From positions 1,302,001-1,366,000 of the forward strand of contig NZ_LT907988.1 in the NCBI RefSeq assembly GCF_900089455.2: DNA of 64,000 bases, read 5' to 3'. The position numbers were made by a program, and so were the translations under genes. Origin of the DNA: Orrella dioscoreae. GTDB lineage: Bacteria > Pseudomonadota > Gammaproteobacteria > Burkholderiales > Burkholderiaceae_B. Every line of letters begins with the position of its first letter. Position 1 is the first letter of the stretch. The notes under the pieces were generated by a model. That model made no database searches and had not been told where the DNA came from. It saw nothing but the letters and a program-made list of their open reading frames with translations. Positions 32,189 through 41,127 of this stretch are shown one piece after another.

Positions 32189-32526
32189 GGGGAATGCAAG
32201 CGCTCGGCCGCCTCAAGGTCGGGGCCATGAACAAGACCGAGCAGGCCTACGCCAAGCACCTGTCTGACCTGCAGGCTGTGGGCGGCATCCTCTGGCACAA
32301 GTTCGAAGGCATGAAGCTGCGGCTGGCCGACAACACGTTTTACACCCCTGACTTCGCGGTGATGCTGCCGTGCGGCCAGATCGAACTCCATGAGATCAAG
32401 GGGTTCTGGCAGGACGACGCCAGGGTCAAGATCAAGGTGGCCGCTGACATGTACCCCTTCCGGTTCCTGGCCCTCAAGCCGCGGCCCAAGAAGGATGGGG
32501 GCGGCTGGGCGGTCGAGGAGTTCTGA
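32185..32526 (+). CDS. DUF1064 phage nuclease
   Basis: The 113-residue protein has the DUF1064 pattern: NKTEQAYAKHLSDLQAVGGI, KLRLADNTFYTPDFAVMLPC, then IELHEIKGFWQDDARVKIKV. The E..D..E.K arrangement is a PD-(D/E)XK-type nuclease centre, so it may resolve recombination or replication intermediates. The start overlaps the P-like stop. Confidence 0.88.
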   Translation: MRGMQALGRLKVGAMNKTEQAYAKHLSDLQAVGGILWHKFEGMKLRLADNTFYTPDFAVMLPCGQIELHEIKGFWQDDARVKIKVAADMYPFRFLALKPRPKKDGGGWAVEEF

Positions 32527-32528
32527 CA

Positions 32529-32894
32529 GTGGACAGGGGTGAACTGACCGCGGACGACCTGCTGTGGAACTGGGCGCGCTGGACGTGGTCCGGCGCTGCC
32601 GTCGGCAACATGGCGCCGGTCCTGCATGACGATGATGCAGGCAAGGCGGAGATATGCCAATCGCATGCCCATGCCGTGGAACGATTGCACGCGCTGCTGC
32701 CTTGGCACGAACGCATGGTGATCATTGCCGAGTACCCGCAGAGGAACGCGAGATTCGAGGGCAAGGCAACAGCGGCGCGGCGGCAGGCGGCGCGAGCCTG
32801 GATATTCGACACGACCGGTGTGCATCTGAGCGACACCGACTACAAGCTGTACCTGGGCCTATTCAAGATCGAAGTGGAAAGGAAGGTTCGATGA
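32529..32894 (+). CDS. Phage protein at the late-regulator position, 121 residues
   Basis: The gene starts with GTG at 32529. The protein is helical and charged (LLPWHERMVIIAEYPQRNAR and ATAARRQAARAWIFDTTGVH) and ends in LYLGLFKIEVERKVR. Its place just before the late genes suggests a Q-like antiterminator or late regulator, but no motif proves it. It is coupled to the next gene by ATGA. Confidence 0.6.
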   Translation: MDRGELTADDLLWNWARWTWSGAAVGNMAPVLHDDDAGKAEICQSHAHAVERLHALLPWHERMVIIAEYPQRNARFEGKATAARRQAARAWIFDTTGVHLSDTDYKLYLGLFKIEVERKVR

Positions 32895-33160
32895 AGTACG
32901 TCGCTGAAGTGATAGACCTGCTGGCGGCCTACCCCGGCAAGACGTTCAAGACCGGGGACATCATCAGGCACGCCACAGGCGGGAAGGAGTTACCGAAGCC
33001 CGTGCGAGGTGCTGCGCGCCAGGCGGTGTTGCGTGCCGTGAACGCGTTGATTGAATCGGGGAACGTGTCCCGATTGCCGAGCGCCCCGAACGTCGGTCGC
33101 TACACCTGGAAAAATGCGACATGCAGTTCGGATGAAGTGCGACAAGTAATGCGACAATAG
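32891..33160 (+). CDS. Small winged-helix-like phage protein, 89 residues
   Basis: The protein (MKYVAEVIDLLAAYPGKTFK TGDII...) has the look of a winged helix: KTFKTGDIIRHATG, RGAARQAVLRAVNALIESGN and GRYTWKNAT. It may be a DNA-binding regulator of the late region. It is followed by a terminator and the phage tRNA-Met. Confidence 0.7.
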   Translation: MKYVAEVIDLLAAYPGKTFKTGDIIRHATGGKELPKPVRGAARQAVLRAVNALIESGNVSRLPSAPNVGRYTWKNATCSSDEVRQVMRQ

Positions 33161-33196
33161 GGCCTCCACAGTTGCGTCCACACGAAACGCAACGCC

Positions 33197-33227
33197 AAGC
33201 CCGCCGGTGATCCGCGCGGGCTTTTTC
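33197..33227 (+). terminator. Intrinsic terminator at the end of the early region
   Basis: Stem AAGCCCGC / GCGGGCTT with an 11-nt loop is followed by a T run. It lies directly before the tRNA-Met gene, so readthrough would need antitermination. Confidence 0.8.
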
Positions 33228-33232
33228 GTTTC

Positions 33233-33308
33233 TGCGGGGTAGCGCAGTGGTCAGCGCGCTGGGTTCATAACCCAGAGGTCGGCGGTTCGAGTCCGTCTCC
33301 CGCATCCA
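33233..33308 (+). tRNA. Phage-encoded tRNA-Met(CAU), initiator-like
   Basis: Acceptor stem TGCGGGG / TCCCGCA, anticodon arm CTGGG-TTCATAA-CCCAG (anticodon CAU), T arm GGCGG-TTCGAGT-CCGTC and encoded CCA. The anticodon stem has three consecutive G-C pairs next to the loop, as initiator tRNAs do. The first pair is U-A rather than the C x A mismatch of bacterial initiators. Confidence 0.85.
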
Positions 33309-33321
33309 ATCAAGGCAAGAC

Positions 33322-33636
33322 ATGGCCAGCCGCCCGCCGACGCTCAAGCGCAAGGTGCTGACGGCCAGGCATGAGCCCGAACCCGTTGCATACGGCCAGG
33401 GCCGCGGGGGCAGGCCATGGCGCCGGCTGCGCGATCAGATACTGAAACGCGATGGCTACCTGTGCCAATGCGTGGCATGCAAGGCTCGCCCTGTTCCACG
33501 CGTCGCGCATGAGGTGGACCACGTCAGGCCGGTAGCCGAGGGCGGCACCGATGATCCGGTAAACCTGCAGGCCATCAACCGAGATTGCCACAAGGCCAAA
33601 ACCCAGGCCGAGGCGCTGAGAGGCAGAAAGCGATGA
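33322..33636 (+). CDS. HNH endonuclease beside terminase
   Basis: This 104-residue protein has a classic HNH core: LRDQILKRDGYLCQCVACKA RP, then HEVDHVRPVAEGGTDDPVNL and QAINRDCHKAK. Such HNH proteins lie next to the terminase genes of HK97-like phages and assist DNA cleavage in packaging. It starts 13 bases after the tRNA and overlaps the next gene. Confidence 0.92.
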   Translation: MASRPPTLKRKVLTARHEPEPVAYGQGRGGRPWRRLRDQILKRDGYLCQCVACKARPVPRVAHEVDHVRPVAEGGTDDPVNLQAINRDCHKAKTQAEALRGRKR

Positions 33637-33833
33637 GGATCGGAGGTCAGAGTTACCCCGGCTTCCGGGCTGTGCGGATACCAGCTACCGAGTTCTGGAA
33701 CCCACTGCCCAGCCGCGAGGGCGAGCGCGTGGTGTGGCCAGACGGCAGGGTGAGATCCTTCCCGCCTCCGGGCGCGGACACCGTGACGGTGCTGCGGCGC
33801 GCAGGAAAGGGGAGGGGTGGGCCGAAAGCCTGA
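33633..33833 (+). CDS. Small phage protein, 66 residues
   Basis: The protein (MRIGGQSYPGFRAVRIPATE...) is short, basic and Pro/Gly-rich, with the segment REGERVVWPDGRVRSFPPPG. The start overlaps the HNH stop (ATGA). It is not recognised; its place suggests a packaging accessory. Confidence 0.6.
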   Translation: MRIGGQSYPGFRAVRIPATEFWNPLPSREGERVVWPDGRVRSFPPPGADTVTVLRRAGKGRGGPKA

Positions 33834-33914
33834 GCCGAAACGACGGACACCCGCCGCTCAGACTTTTTTTTTCGCCGTCACTTGAGAAAAAACGGCTTTT
33901 TTAGGATGTAATCC

Positions 33915-34331
33915 ATGGCGAACCCGCGAAAGCCTGCCGCCCTGAAGCTGGTGGCTGGAACGGATCGCCCCGACCGCAAAGGGGCCGATCCGATCGACCT
34001 GCCCTTGGTGTCGGAAGTACCGCTGCCGCCCGACTGGCTACCGAACCAGCACGCAAAAACGGAGTGGGATCGGCTGGCCCGAATCCTGCATGCCAATCGG
34101 CTGCTGACTGAAGCGAGCCTCACATCGTTGGCGCACCTCTGTGCGTTGGATGGGAAGATCAAGCAGCTGTACACCGCTGGTGAAACACCCACGGCAAGCA
34201 TGGTGGCTCAGCTCCGGGCTTATCAATCGGAGTTCGGTTTGACGCCGGTGGCGCAGGGAAAGGTGAAACCCGCCGAGCGTGAGGCGAACGGCAATCAGTT
34301 TGCAGGCAATGGCCGACGCCGCGCATCGTGA
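33915..34331 (+). CDS. Terminase small subunit, P27-like
   Basis: The 138-residue protein opens with ANPRKPAALKLVAGTDRPDR and LPPDWLPNQHAKTEWDRLAR, as in P27-type small terminases that recognise the phage packaging site. The C-terminal part (ASMVAQLRAYQSEFGLTPVA) is helical. It overlaps the large-subunit start by 23 bases, so translation is coupled. Confidence 0.9.
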   Translation: MANPRKPAALKLVAGTDRPDRKGADPIDLPLVSEVPLPPDWLPNQHAKTEWDRLARILHANRLLTEASLTSLAHLCALDGKIKQLYTAGETPTASMVAQLRAYQSEFGLTPVAQGKVKPAEREANGNQFAGNGRRRAS

Positions 34332-36078
34332 TTTCGTTTCCGTCGCGGTTCAGTATGCCAAGGGCGCGGTAGCAGACAGAGGGAGAAAGAAGCACGGTCG
34401 GTGGATACGGCTGGCGGCCCAGCGATTCCTGGATGACCTGAGACGCGCGAAGAAGCGCGGTTCACCGTTCATCTTCGACGACTGGCACGCGAACGACGCC
34501 TGCGACTTCATCGAGAAGCTGCCCCACGTCGAGGGCAAATGGGACAAGCCGACGATCGTCATGCACCCGTCCCACGTGTTCTTCGTGGTGCAGCTGTTCG
34601 GATTCCGCAAGCGCGAGTCGATCCATGTGGAGGGCTGGGGCGACGACGACCTCTTTCACCCTCGCCGCTTCACCTCGGCGCTGTTCGCGGTGGCGCGGAA
34701 AAACGCGAAGAGCACGCTGGCCTCTGCCATCCTGTTGTACTGCCTGTGCTGCGAGCCCGAGGAAGGAGCGCAGGTCATCAGCGCGGCTACGACGTTCGAC
34801 CAGGCGTCGATCATCTTCCGCGCATCCAAGCGGATGGTGGAGAAAACGCCGGACCTCGCCGAGGCGTTCGGCCTGCAGACCTGGGCGAAGGCGATCAGCC
34901 GCATCGAAACGGGCAGCAGCTACAAGGCGCTTCACGCGAAGGCATCGACGCAGGACGGCCTGAATCCATCGCACACTGGACTGGACGAGATACACGCGCA
35001 CAAAACGCCGGACCTGCTGAACGTGCTGCAGTCGGCGGCCGGTGCGCGAGCAAACCCGCTGTGGTTATTCACGACGACGGAGGGCTACACGAACGCGGGG
35101 CCGTGGGCTGAGATTCGGGCCTTTGTCTTCGCTCTGCTCCGCGGCCTGCTGGGCAACCAGGCGGATCACTTCCTGGCGTTGTTCTACGCCCTCGATAACG
35201 AGGACAAGTCCGCCAAGATCACGCAGGACGACGAGTTCGACGAATCGAAGTGGATCAAGGCCAATCCGCTGTTGGACGTGAATCCACATTTGCTGTCGGC
35301 GATACGCAAGGAAGCGGTCGAGGCCAAGCAGATGCCGTCGAAGCTGGCCGAGTTCCGCATCAAGCGCTGCAATCGGCCTGCTTCGACTGCCAGCGGCTGG
35401 GTGGATCTCACGAAGTGGGCGAAGTGCGGCGGCGAGGTTGATCTGGAATGGCTACAGGACTACCCCTGCTGGGGCGGACTGGACCTGGCCAGCACCACCG
35501 ACATCGCGGCTTTCCGGCTGGTCTGGCTGGTGGACGGAATTTGGTACACGCACGGCTGGCGCTGGGTGCCGGCCGATGCCGTATCCCAGCGCACCGAGCG
35601 TGCCACTGTCCCTTACGCGGGATGGGTGGAGCAAGGGCTGCTGATCCAGACCGAGGGCAACGTCACCGATTACGCGGTGATTGAGCGCACGGTGCTGGAG
35701 GCGGTCGAGAGGTTCCAGGTCGAGATGATTGCCTATGACGACTGGAACGCCGCCGACCTGGTGAGCCGACTGGTGGCGGGCCAGGTTCCGATGGTGCAGT
35801 TCGTTCAGGGGACCAAGAGCTATCACCCTGCCATGCAGGCGCTGGAGCGGGCCTATGTGGCTGGCAATCTCGCGCATGGCGGCGACGCGGTGCTGGCCTG
35901 GTGTGCCAGCAACTTGGTAGCGCGCCGGGATGTGAATCTGAGCATGGCGCCCGACCGGAAACGCTCGGCGGACAAGATTGACGACATGGCGGCGCTGCTG
36001 ATGGCCATTGGCCTAGCAGTAGCCACGGATGAGGGGGAAGACCTCTCGGACTTCTTCAAGAACGCGGTGATCGGATGA
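34309..36078 (+). CDS. Terminase large subunit
   Basis: The 589-residue motor packs DNA into the prohead. The ATPase has the Walker A-like RKNAKST at about 130-136 (Ala replacing the usual Gly) and the Walker B LDEIHAH at about 225-231. The nuclease domain shows GGLDLASTTD near 389-398 and KIDDMAALLMA near the end. The ATG at 34309 lies within the small-subunit gene. The stop overlaps the portal start. Confidence 0.95.
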   Translation: MADAAHRDFVSVAVQYAKGAVADRGRKKHGRWIRLAAQRFLDDLRRAKKRGSPFIFDDWHANDACDFIEKLPHVEGKWDKPTIVMHPSHVFFVVQLFGFRKRESIHVEGWGDDDLFHPRRFTSALFAVARKNAKSTLASAILLYCLCCEPEEGAQVISAATTFDQASIIFRASKRMVEKTPDLAEAFGLQTWAKAISRIETGSSYKALHAKASTQDGLNPSHTGLDEIHAHKTPDLLNVLQSAAGARANPLWLFTTTEGYTNAGPWAEIRAFVFALLRGLLGNQADHFLALFYALDNEDKSAKITQDDEFDESKWIKANPLLDVNPHLLSAIRKEAVEAKQMPSKLAEFRIKRCNRPASTASGWVDLTKWAKCGGEVDLEWLQDYPCWGGLDLASTTDIAAFRLVWLVDGIWYTHGWRWVPADAVSQRTERATVPYAGWVEQGLLIQTEGNVTDYAVIERTVLEAVERFQVEMIAYDDWNAADLVSRLVAGQVPMVQFVQGTKSYHPAMQALERAYVAGNLAHGGDAVLAWCASNLVARRDVNLSMAPDRKRSADKIDDMAALLMAIGLAVATDEGEDLSDFFKNAVIG

Positions 36079-37373
36079 AACAGAAAGCGCAGAAGGTCGG
36101 CCGGCTCCGCGCGGCGGTGCTGGGCTGGCTCGGCGCGCCGTTTGGACTCACCGATGTTGATGCCTGGGCGCGCCTGGGCGCGAGCAGTACGGCTGGCGTC
36201 AATGTGAACGACCAGAACGTCCTGCAGTTGTCGGCGGTCTGGGCATGCGCACGGCTGATCTCGGAAACCATCGGCACGCTGCCGCTGGGCATGCACGAGA
36301 GGACCAGCTCGGGCAAGCGCCCGGCACCGCAGCATGGGTTGCACTTCATCATCGGCACACAGCCGAATCCAGACACGGTCTCGTCGGTGTTCTGGGAGGC
36401 CGTGGCGGCAGCCATGCTTCTGCGCGGCAATGCGAGGTGCGAAAAGCTGATGGTCGGCGAGAGGGTGGTTGGGCTGCAGTTTCTCGCTCCATCCCGGCTG
36501 TCGATTTCGCGCAAGGGCGATGGCACGAAGGAGTACCGCTACACCGAAGAGAACGGCCGGCAGCGCATCATTCCCGCGTCGCGGATCTGGACCATCCCCG
36601 GATGGTCGCTGGATGGCAAGACCGGGGTGTCTGTCATCCACTACGGGGCGCAGGTGTTCGGCGCGGCCTTGGCGACGGACGAGGCGGCCGCCGGCGTCTT
36701 CAAGCGTGGGCTCATGCCTACGACGTGGTTCAAGTATCCGAAGGTGATGAAGCCCGACCAGCGCGAGGAAGCGCGTGATCTGATCGAGAATCGTCTTTCT
36801 GGCGCCGTCAACGCGGGTCGTCCCGCCATCCTCGAAGCCGACATGGAAGTCGGCACGCTGGGCATCAACCCTATTGACGCCCAACTTCTGCAATCCCGCG
36901 GGTTCAGCATCGAGGAAATCTGCCGCTGGTTCAGGGTTCCGCCTTGGATGGTGGGGCACACCGAGAAATCCACCAGCTGGGGCACTGGCATCGAACAGCA
37001 GATGATCGGTTTCCTGGTGTTCACGCTGGGGCCCTGGCTCAAGCGCATCGAGCAGTCCATCGTGAAGGATCTGCTGATGCCCGCCGAGCGCGCACGCTTC
37101 TATCCGAAGTTCGCCGTTGAGGGCCTGCTGCGCGCTGACAGCGCCGCGCGCGCCGCCTTCTACAGCGTGATGGTGAACAACGGCATCCTGACCCGCGACG
37201 AAGTGCGCGAATTGGAAGACCGTGCCCCGATGGGTGGCAACGCCGCGGTGCTTACCGTGCAAACCGCGCTCGCCCCGCTCGATAGCCTGGGCAGCAACAC
37301 AGCAGACCAGCAGGCGCGCAACGCGATGGCCAACTGGCTGAAAGACATGATGGCCTCAACGGCCGATACCTGA
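36075..37373 (+). CDS. Portal protein, HK97 family
   Basis: The 432-residue protein begins near LRAAVLGWLGAPFGLTDVDA and has portal-family blocks VWACARLISETIGTLPLGMH, PGWSLDGKTGVSVIHYGAQV and FSIEEICRWFRVPPWMVGHT. It forms the dodecameric ring through which terminase packs DNA and to which the tail connects. It overlaps the terminase stop by four bases. Confidence 0.95.
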   Translation: MKQKAQKVGRLRAAVLGWLGAPFGLTDVDAWARLGASSTAGVNVNDQNVLQLSAVWACARLISETIGTLPLGMHERTSSGKRPAPQHGLHFIIGTQPNPDTVSSVFWEAVAAAMLLRGNARCEKLMVGERVVGLQFLAPSRLSISRKGDGTKEYRYTEENGRQRIIPASRIWTIPGWSLDGKTGVSVIHYGAQVFGAALATDEAAAGVFKRGLMPTTWFKYPKVMKPDQREEARDLIENRLSGAVNAGRPAILEADMEVGTLGINPIDAQLLQSRGFSIEEICRWFRVPPWMVGHTEKSTSWGTGIEQQMIGFLVFTLGPWLKRIEQSIVKDLLMPAERARFYPKFAVEGLLRADSAARAAFYSVMVNNGILTRDEVRELEDRAPMGGNAAVLTVQTALAPLDSLGSNTADQQARNAMANWLKDMMASTADT

Positions 37374-37384
37374 GGTACTTCCCC

Positions 37385-38254
37385 ATGAGCAAGAAGAACT
37401 TGCCGGCCGCACCGGCGGGCCGCCCCTGCGCGGCCGTGTCGTCCTACATGGCGCCGCGCGCGCTGGAACGCTGGGACGCTGGTGTGCGCGCCGCCGTCGA
37501 GGACGACGCCGAGCGAACCATCAGCGTCTATGACGTGATCGGGTACGACTGGTGGACCGGGGAGGGCGTGACGGCCAAGCGCATCGCCAGCGCCCTGCGC
37601 AGCATGGGGGCAGGCCCGGTGACCGTCAACGTCAACAGCCCCGGCGGCGACATGTTCGAAGGGCTCGCTATTTACAACCTGCTGCGCGAGCACCAGGGAG
37701 AGGTGACGGTGAAGGTCCTTGGACTGGCTGCCAGCGCCGCCTCGATCATTGCCATGGCAGGCGACACGGTCCAGATCGCGCGCGCTGGCTTCCTGATGAT
37801 CCACAACTGCTGGGTGATCGCCCAGGGCAACCGCCACGACTTGCGCGAGTTCGCCGACACCATGGAGCCCTTCGACGCGGCCATGGCCGACATATACGTG
37901 GCGCGCAGCGGACAGGAATTGGCCGAGGTGCAGCGGCAGATGGATGGTGAAACGTGGATCGGTGGCAGCCAGGCCATCGACCAGGGCTACGCCGACGAGT
38001 TGCTGCCCTCGGACCAGGTCGGCAAGGGCACCAGCAGCACCTCGGCCAGCGCTGTGCGCCGAATTGAATCGGCGATGCGGGCTTCGGGCCTGCCCCGCAG
38101 CGAGGCTCAGCGCCTGATTTCTGAATTCAAGTCCAGCCTGAGCGATTCGGCTGGCAGCGGTGTGCGTGATGCCACCGGACGCGGCACGGGCCACCCGGCT
38201 GCCTTCAGCACCACGGCCGATCTGGCCGCATCCCTCACCACGATCCTCAAGTAA
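37385..38254 (+). CDS. Prohead protease, ClpP-like
   Basis: The 289-residue serine peptidase has the ClpP/S14 motifs NSPGGDMFEGLAIYNLL, GLAASAAS (Ser117) and GFLMIHN (His140). An acidic residue follows in the region DTMEPFDAAMADIYVAR. It should mature the head by cutting the capsid precursor's delta-like N-terminus. It stands directly before the capsid gene, as expected. Confidence 0.94.
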   Translation: MSKKNLPAAPAGRPCAAVSSYMAPRALERWDAGVRAAVEDDAERTISVYDVIGYDWWTGEGVTAKRIASALRSMGAGPVTVNVNSPGGDMFEGLAIYNLLREHQGEVTVKVLGLAASAASIIAMAGDTVQIARAGFLMIHNCWVIAQGNRHDLREFADTMEPFDAAMADIYVARSGQELAEVQRQMDGETWIGGSQAIDQGYADELLPSDQVGKGTSSTSASAVRRIESAMRASGLPRSEAQRLISEFKSSLSDSAGSGVRDATGRGTGHPAAFSTTADLAASLTTILK

Positions 38255-38264
38255 GGAACACATT

Positions 38265-39443
38265 ATGAATCCGGAACAACAGATCGAACAGATCAACGCC
38301 AGCCTGAAAACCGTCAGCGACCAGTTGAAGGACATGGCCGAGAAGGCCAACGCGCGCGGCACGCTGGACCAACAACTGCGCGCCGACATCGACAAGACCC
38401 TGACCACGCAGGGCGAGCTGCAGGCCCGCCTGGCCACCGCCGAGCAACTGCTGGCGAAGGTCCAGAACGGCGGTGGCGACGGCGCTCGCCCGAAGTCGAT
38501 GGGCGAGCAGTTCACCGAGCGTGAGGACTACTCCGCCTTCGCCTCCAACCCGCGCGGCAAGTTCCGTGCGCCGGTCAGCGCCGAGATCGCGACCACCTCC
38601 GCGGGCGACCTGGTCGTTCCCCAGCGCGTGCCCGGCATCGTCGCGCCGCCCAACCAGCAATTGCGCGTGCGTGATCTGCTGACCTGGGGGCGCACGTCGT
38701 CCAACGCGGTGGAGTTCGTGCGGGAAACCGGCTTCACCAACAACGCCGCGCCGGTGGCCGAAAGCGCGCTCAAGCCCGAGTCGGACCTGACGTTCGAAGA
38801 TGCGTCGGCGCCCGTGGCCACCATCGCGCACTGGATTCGCGCGACGAAGCAGATCTTGGCCGATGTGCCGATGCTGCAGTCGTACATCGACGGGCGCCTG
38901 CGCTACGGCCTGAAGCTGGTCGAAGACCGCCAACTGCTCAAGGGCAGCGGCGTGGGCCTGAACATCGACGGCATCTACACGCAGGCCGTCGACTACGCCA
39001 ACCCCGGCGTGGTGGTGCAAGCCGAGAACCGCCTGGATCGCCTGCGCCTCGCCCTGCTGCAGGCCGAACTGGCCGAATACCCGGCGGATGGCATCGTTCT
39101 GTCGCCCATCGACTGGACGGCTATCGAGCTGCTGAAGGACACGACCAACGGCTACCTGTTCGCCAACCCGCGTTTCGTCACCCAGGCGGGCCTGTGGGGT
39201 CGCTCGATCGTCACGACCACCGCGATGGATGCGGGCGACTTCCTGGTCGGCGCCTTCGCGATGGGGGCGCAGGGCTGGGACCGCGAGGACGTGAACCTGA
39301 CTGTGTCGCTGGAGGACCGCGACAACGTCATCACCAACCGCGTGACGCTGCTGGTCGAAGAGCGGGTGGCGCTGACCGTCTTCCGTCCCGAGGCGTTCGT
39401 CAAGGGCGAATTCGCGGGTCTGGATGCCCCGGCCGGCGGTTGA
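38265..39443 (+). CDS. Major capsid protein, HK97 fold
   Basis: The 392-residue precursor starts with a coiled-coil delta domain (NPEQQIEQINASLKTVSDQL) of about 100 residues, which works as scaffold and is removed by the protease. The body has the usual blocks DLVVPQRVPGIVAPPNQQLR, APVATIAHWIRATKQILADV and YPADGIVLSPIDWTAIELLK. The ATG at 38265 follows AAGGA. A chymotrypsin-like cut likely lies near residue 100. Confidence 0.95.
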   Translation: MNPEQQIEQINASLKTVSDQLKDMAEKANARGTLDQQLRADIDKTLTTQGELQARLATAEQLLAKVQNGGGDGARPKSMGEQFTEREDYSAFASNPRGKFRAPVSAEIATTSAGDLVVPQRVPGIVAPPNQQLRVRDLLTWGRTSSNAVEFVRETGFTNNAAPVAESALKPESDLTFEDASAPVATIAHWIRATKQILADVPMLQSYIDGRLRYGLKLVEDRQLLKGSGVGLNIDGIYTQAVDYANPGVVVQAENRLDRLRLALLQAELAEYPADGIVLSPIDWTAIELLKDTTNGYLFANPRFVTQAGLWGRSIVTTTAMDAGDFLVGAFAMGAQGWDREDVNLTVSLEDRDNVITNRVTLLVEERVALTVFRPEAFVKGEFAGLDAPAGG

Positions 39444-39493
39444 TGTAAATGGGGGCGGCGCTTTACGGCTGCCCCACTTATCAGGAGATCAAC

Positions 39494-39715
39494 ATGGAAG
39501 TGAAAGCAATCTTGCCGTTCGAGCACATGGGCACGCGGCGCCGTGGTGATGTGTTCGAAGTATCCGAGCGAGTCGGTGAGCGCCTGGTTCAGAAGGGCTT
39601 GGCGAAGCTCGTCTCGCCCACGGTCGACCCCGCACCGGTTGACCCGGCGGCTGATGCGCCTGTCGATGGCAAGCCGAAGGCGAGCCCGCGTCGAACCCGC
39701 GTCCAGCAGGGCTGA
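39494..39715 (+). CDS. Small head-region protein, 73 residues
   Basis: The ATG at 39494 follows AGGAG. The N-terminal part (FEHMGTRRRGDVFEVSERVG ERLVQKGLAK) is like small head-tail proteins that begin with a beta-grasp unit. The rest is a Pro/Ala-rich basic tail. It is placed between capsid and the head-tail connector. Confidence 0.7.
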   Translation: MEVKAILPFEHMGTRRRGDVFEVSERVGERLVQKGLAKLVSPTVDPAPVDPAADAPVDGKPKASPRRTRVQQG

Positions 39716-39717
39716 CC

Positions 39718-40047
39718 ATGTCCGTGATCAGCCTCGAAACCGCGAAGCGGTTCCTGGACGTCATCCACGCCGCCGACGATGCGAAGCTGCAGATGTTGCT
39801 GGACGGCGCCGAGGACGAGGCGGTGCAGTACATGAACCGGGGGCTGCTGGAGCCAGTTCCGGCAGCGATCCTGGTTGATGGTGCGTTGCTGGTAGCTGAG
39901 CCGCTTGACGCCCCGCCCGACAGCATGGTTCTGGGTGTGATGCTGCTACTCCAGGCCTCCTACCAGGCGAGCCCCGAGGACATTCCTAAGCTGCGCGCGG
40001 CCGCGGAAGTGAAGCTTGCACCTCACCGCATCGGATGGGGGGCGTGA
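39718..40047 (+). CDS. Head-tail connector, gp6-like
   Basis: The 109-residue helical protein (ISLETAKRFLDVIHAADDAK, LQMLLDGAEDEAVQYMNRGL) matches the HK97 gp6-like connector family that forms a ring below the portal. It is coupled to the next gene by a one-base overlap (TGATG). Confidence 0.85.
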   Translation: MSVISLETAKRFLDVIHAADDAKLQMLLDGAEDEAVQYMNRGLLEPVPAAILVDGALLVAEPLDAPPDSMVLGVMLLLQASYQASPEDIPKLRAAAEVKLAPHRIGWGA

Positions 40048-40421
40048 TGCTGGCACACCGACTACGCCACCGGGTGACATTCGAGGTGAAGGGTGATCCC
40101 GTGCGCGACGGGAACGGCTACATCGTTCCCGGCAGCGGCGGCTGGCAGATCGTGGTCCTGGGCGACGGGTTGCGGCTCGAAGACGTGCCCGCCGAGGTGC
40201 TGACCGGCGCCGGACGTGAGTTTCAGGGCGGCAACGCGACGCAGGCGGAGGTCAGCGCGCGGGTGAACCTGCGCTGGTTTCCAGTGAGCCCTACCGTGTT
40301 GGCGTCTTGGCGCCTGCGCTGGGACGGGCAGGTCTTCAATATCCAGTCCGCCGAGACGGACGCCACGGCGCGCCGCGAATGGCGCCTGCGCTGTGTGGAC
40401 GGGCCGAGCGAGGGACAGTGA
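40047..40421 (+). CDS. Head closure protein, SPP1 gp16-like
   Basis: The 124-residue protein starts MLAHRLRHRVTFEVKGDPVR and has beta-rich blocks as in phage head-tail adaptors (RLRWDGQVFNIQSAETDATA RREWRLRC). It should close the head and join the tail. ATG 40047 overlaps the previous stop. Confidence 0.88.
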   Translation: MLAHRLRHRVTFEVKGDPVRDGNGYIVPGSGGWQIVVLGDGLRLEDVPAEVLTGAGREFQGGNATQAEVSARVNLRWFPVSPTVLASWRLRWDGQVFNIQSAETDATARREWRLRCVDGPSEGQ

Positions 40422-40423
40422 CG

Positions 40424-40645
40424 ATGACCATACCCTTCACCAAGGCACCGCCGCTCCCGCCGCGCTGGTCGGGCTCGGCGCCCAGCCAACTTGACCGCAT
40501 CGAGGCCACCCAGGCGCGTATGGAAGGAAAGCTGGACGCGCTGCTGGATGCGCTCGCCGGCGACGGTGATCAGGATGATCCACCGACGATGACTCTGGAC
40601 GGAGATCTGGCGGGCGAGGCCAGGCCGGAAGGAGAACCGCTGTGA
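40424..40645 (+). CDS. Small head-tail region protein, 73 residues
   Basis: This short protein (MTIPFTKAPPLPPRWSGSAP...) has a Pro-rich start, a helix (LDRIEATQARMEGKLDALLD) and an acidic tail. No family is recognised. It overlaps the next gene, so it is translated, but its role is unknown. Confidence 0.6.
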   Translation: MTIPFTKAPPLPPRWSGSAPSQLDRIEATQARMEGKLDALLDALAGDGDQDDPPTMTLDGDLAGEARPEGEPL

Positions 40646-41127
40646 AGGTCGAAATGAAGCTGAGCGGCGTCGATGATGTGATGCGCACGCTCCAGTCGCT
40701 GCCGGCCGAGATTGTGTCCAAGCGCGGCGGCCCGGTGAAAACGGCCCTGGCGCGCGGCGCACGTTATCTGCGAGACAGGGCAAAGGAAAACCTGCAGGCC
40801 TCGATCGCGCAGAACGGAGACGAGTCCACCGGTCTGCTGCTGCAGAACGTGATCGCCAGCCGCGGCAAACCACCCATCGGCAGCAAGGGCGAGCGCTATC
40901 TGGTGCGCGTGCGTCGCAAGACATACGCGCGCAAGGGCAAGGAGCCCGTGACCACGCGCAAGACGGCCGCGCTGATGGAGTACGGATCCAGTCATCAGCC
41001 TGCGAGGCCCTGGCTGCGACCCGCTGTGCAGCAGCATGGCCAGCGCGTTATCGAGATGGTGAGCGCCGACGTGGTGCGCCAGATCGACAGGGTGGCAGCC
41101 AAGGCCAAGCGTGAGGGGAAGCTGTGA
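40642..41127 (+). CDS. Tail component, HK97 gp10-like
   Basis: The gene starts with GTG at 40642. The 161-residue protein has the gp10 pattern: KLSGVDDVMRTLQSLPAEIV, ALARGARYLRDRAKENL, then LMEYGSSHQPARPWLRPAVQ. It acts in head-tail joining, probably as tail completion protein. Confidence 0.9.
   Translation: MKVEMKLSGVDDVMRTLQSLPAEIVSKRGGPVKTALARGARYLRDRAKENLQASIAQNGDESTGLLLQNVIASRGKPPIGSKGERYLVRVRRKTYARKGKEPVTTRKTAALMEYGSSHQPARPWLRPAVQQHGQRVIEMVSADVVRQIDRVAAKAKREGKL

Noticed and set aside
35853-37262. A long open frame antisense to the portal gene
   Set aside because: Portal, terminase and protease genes fit together with start/stop overlaps; the antisense frame has no support.
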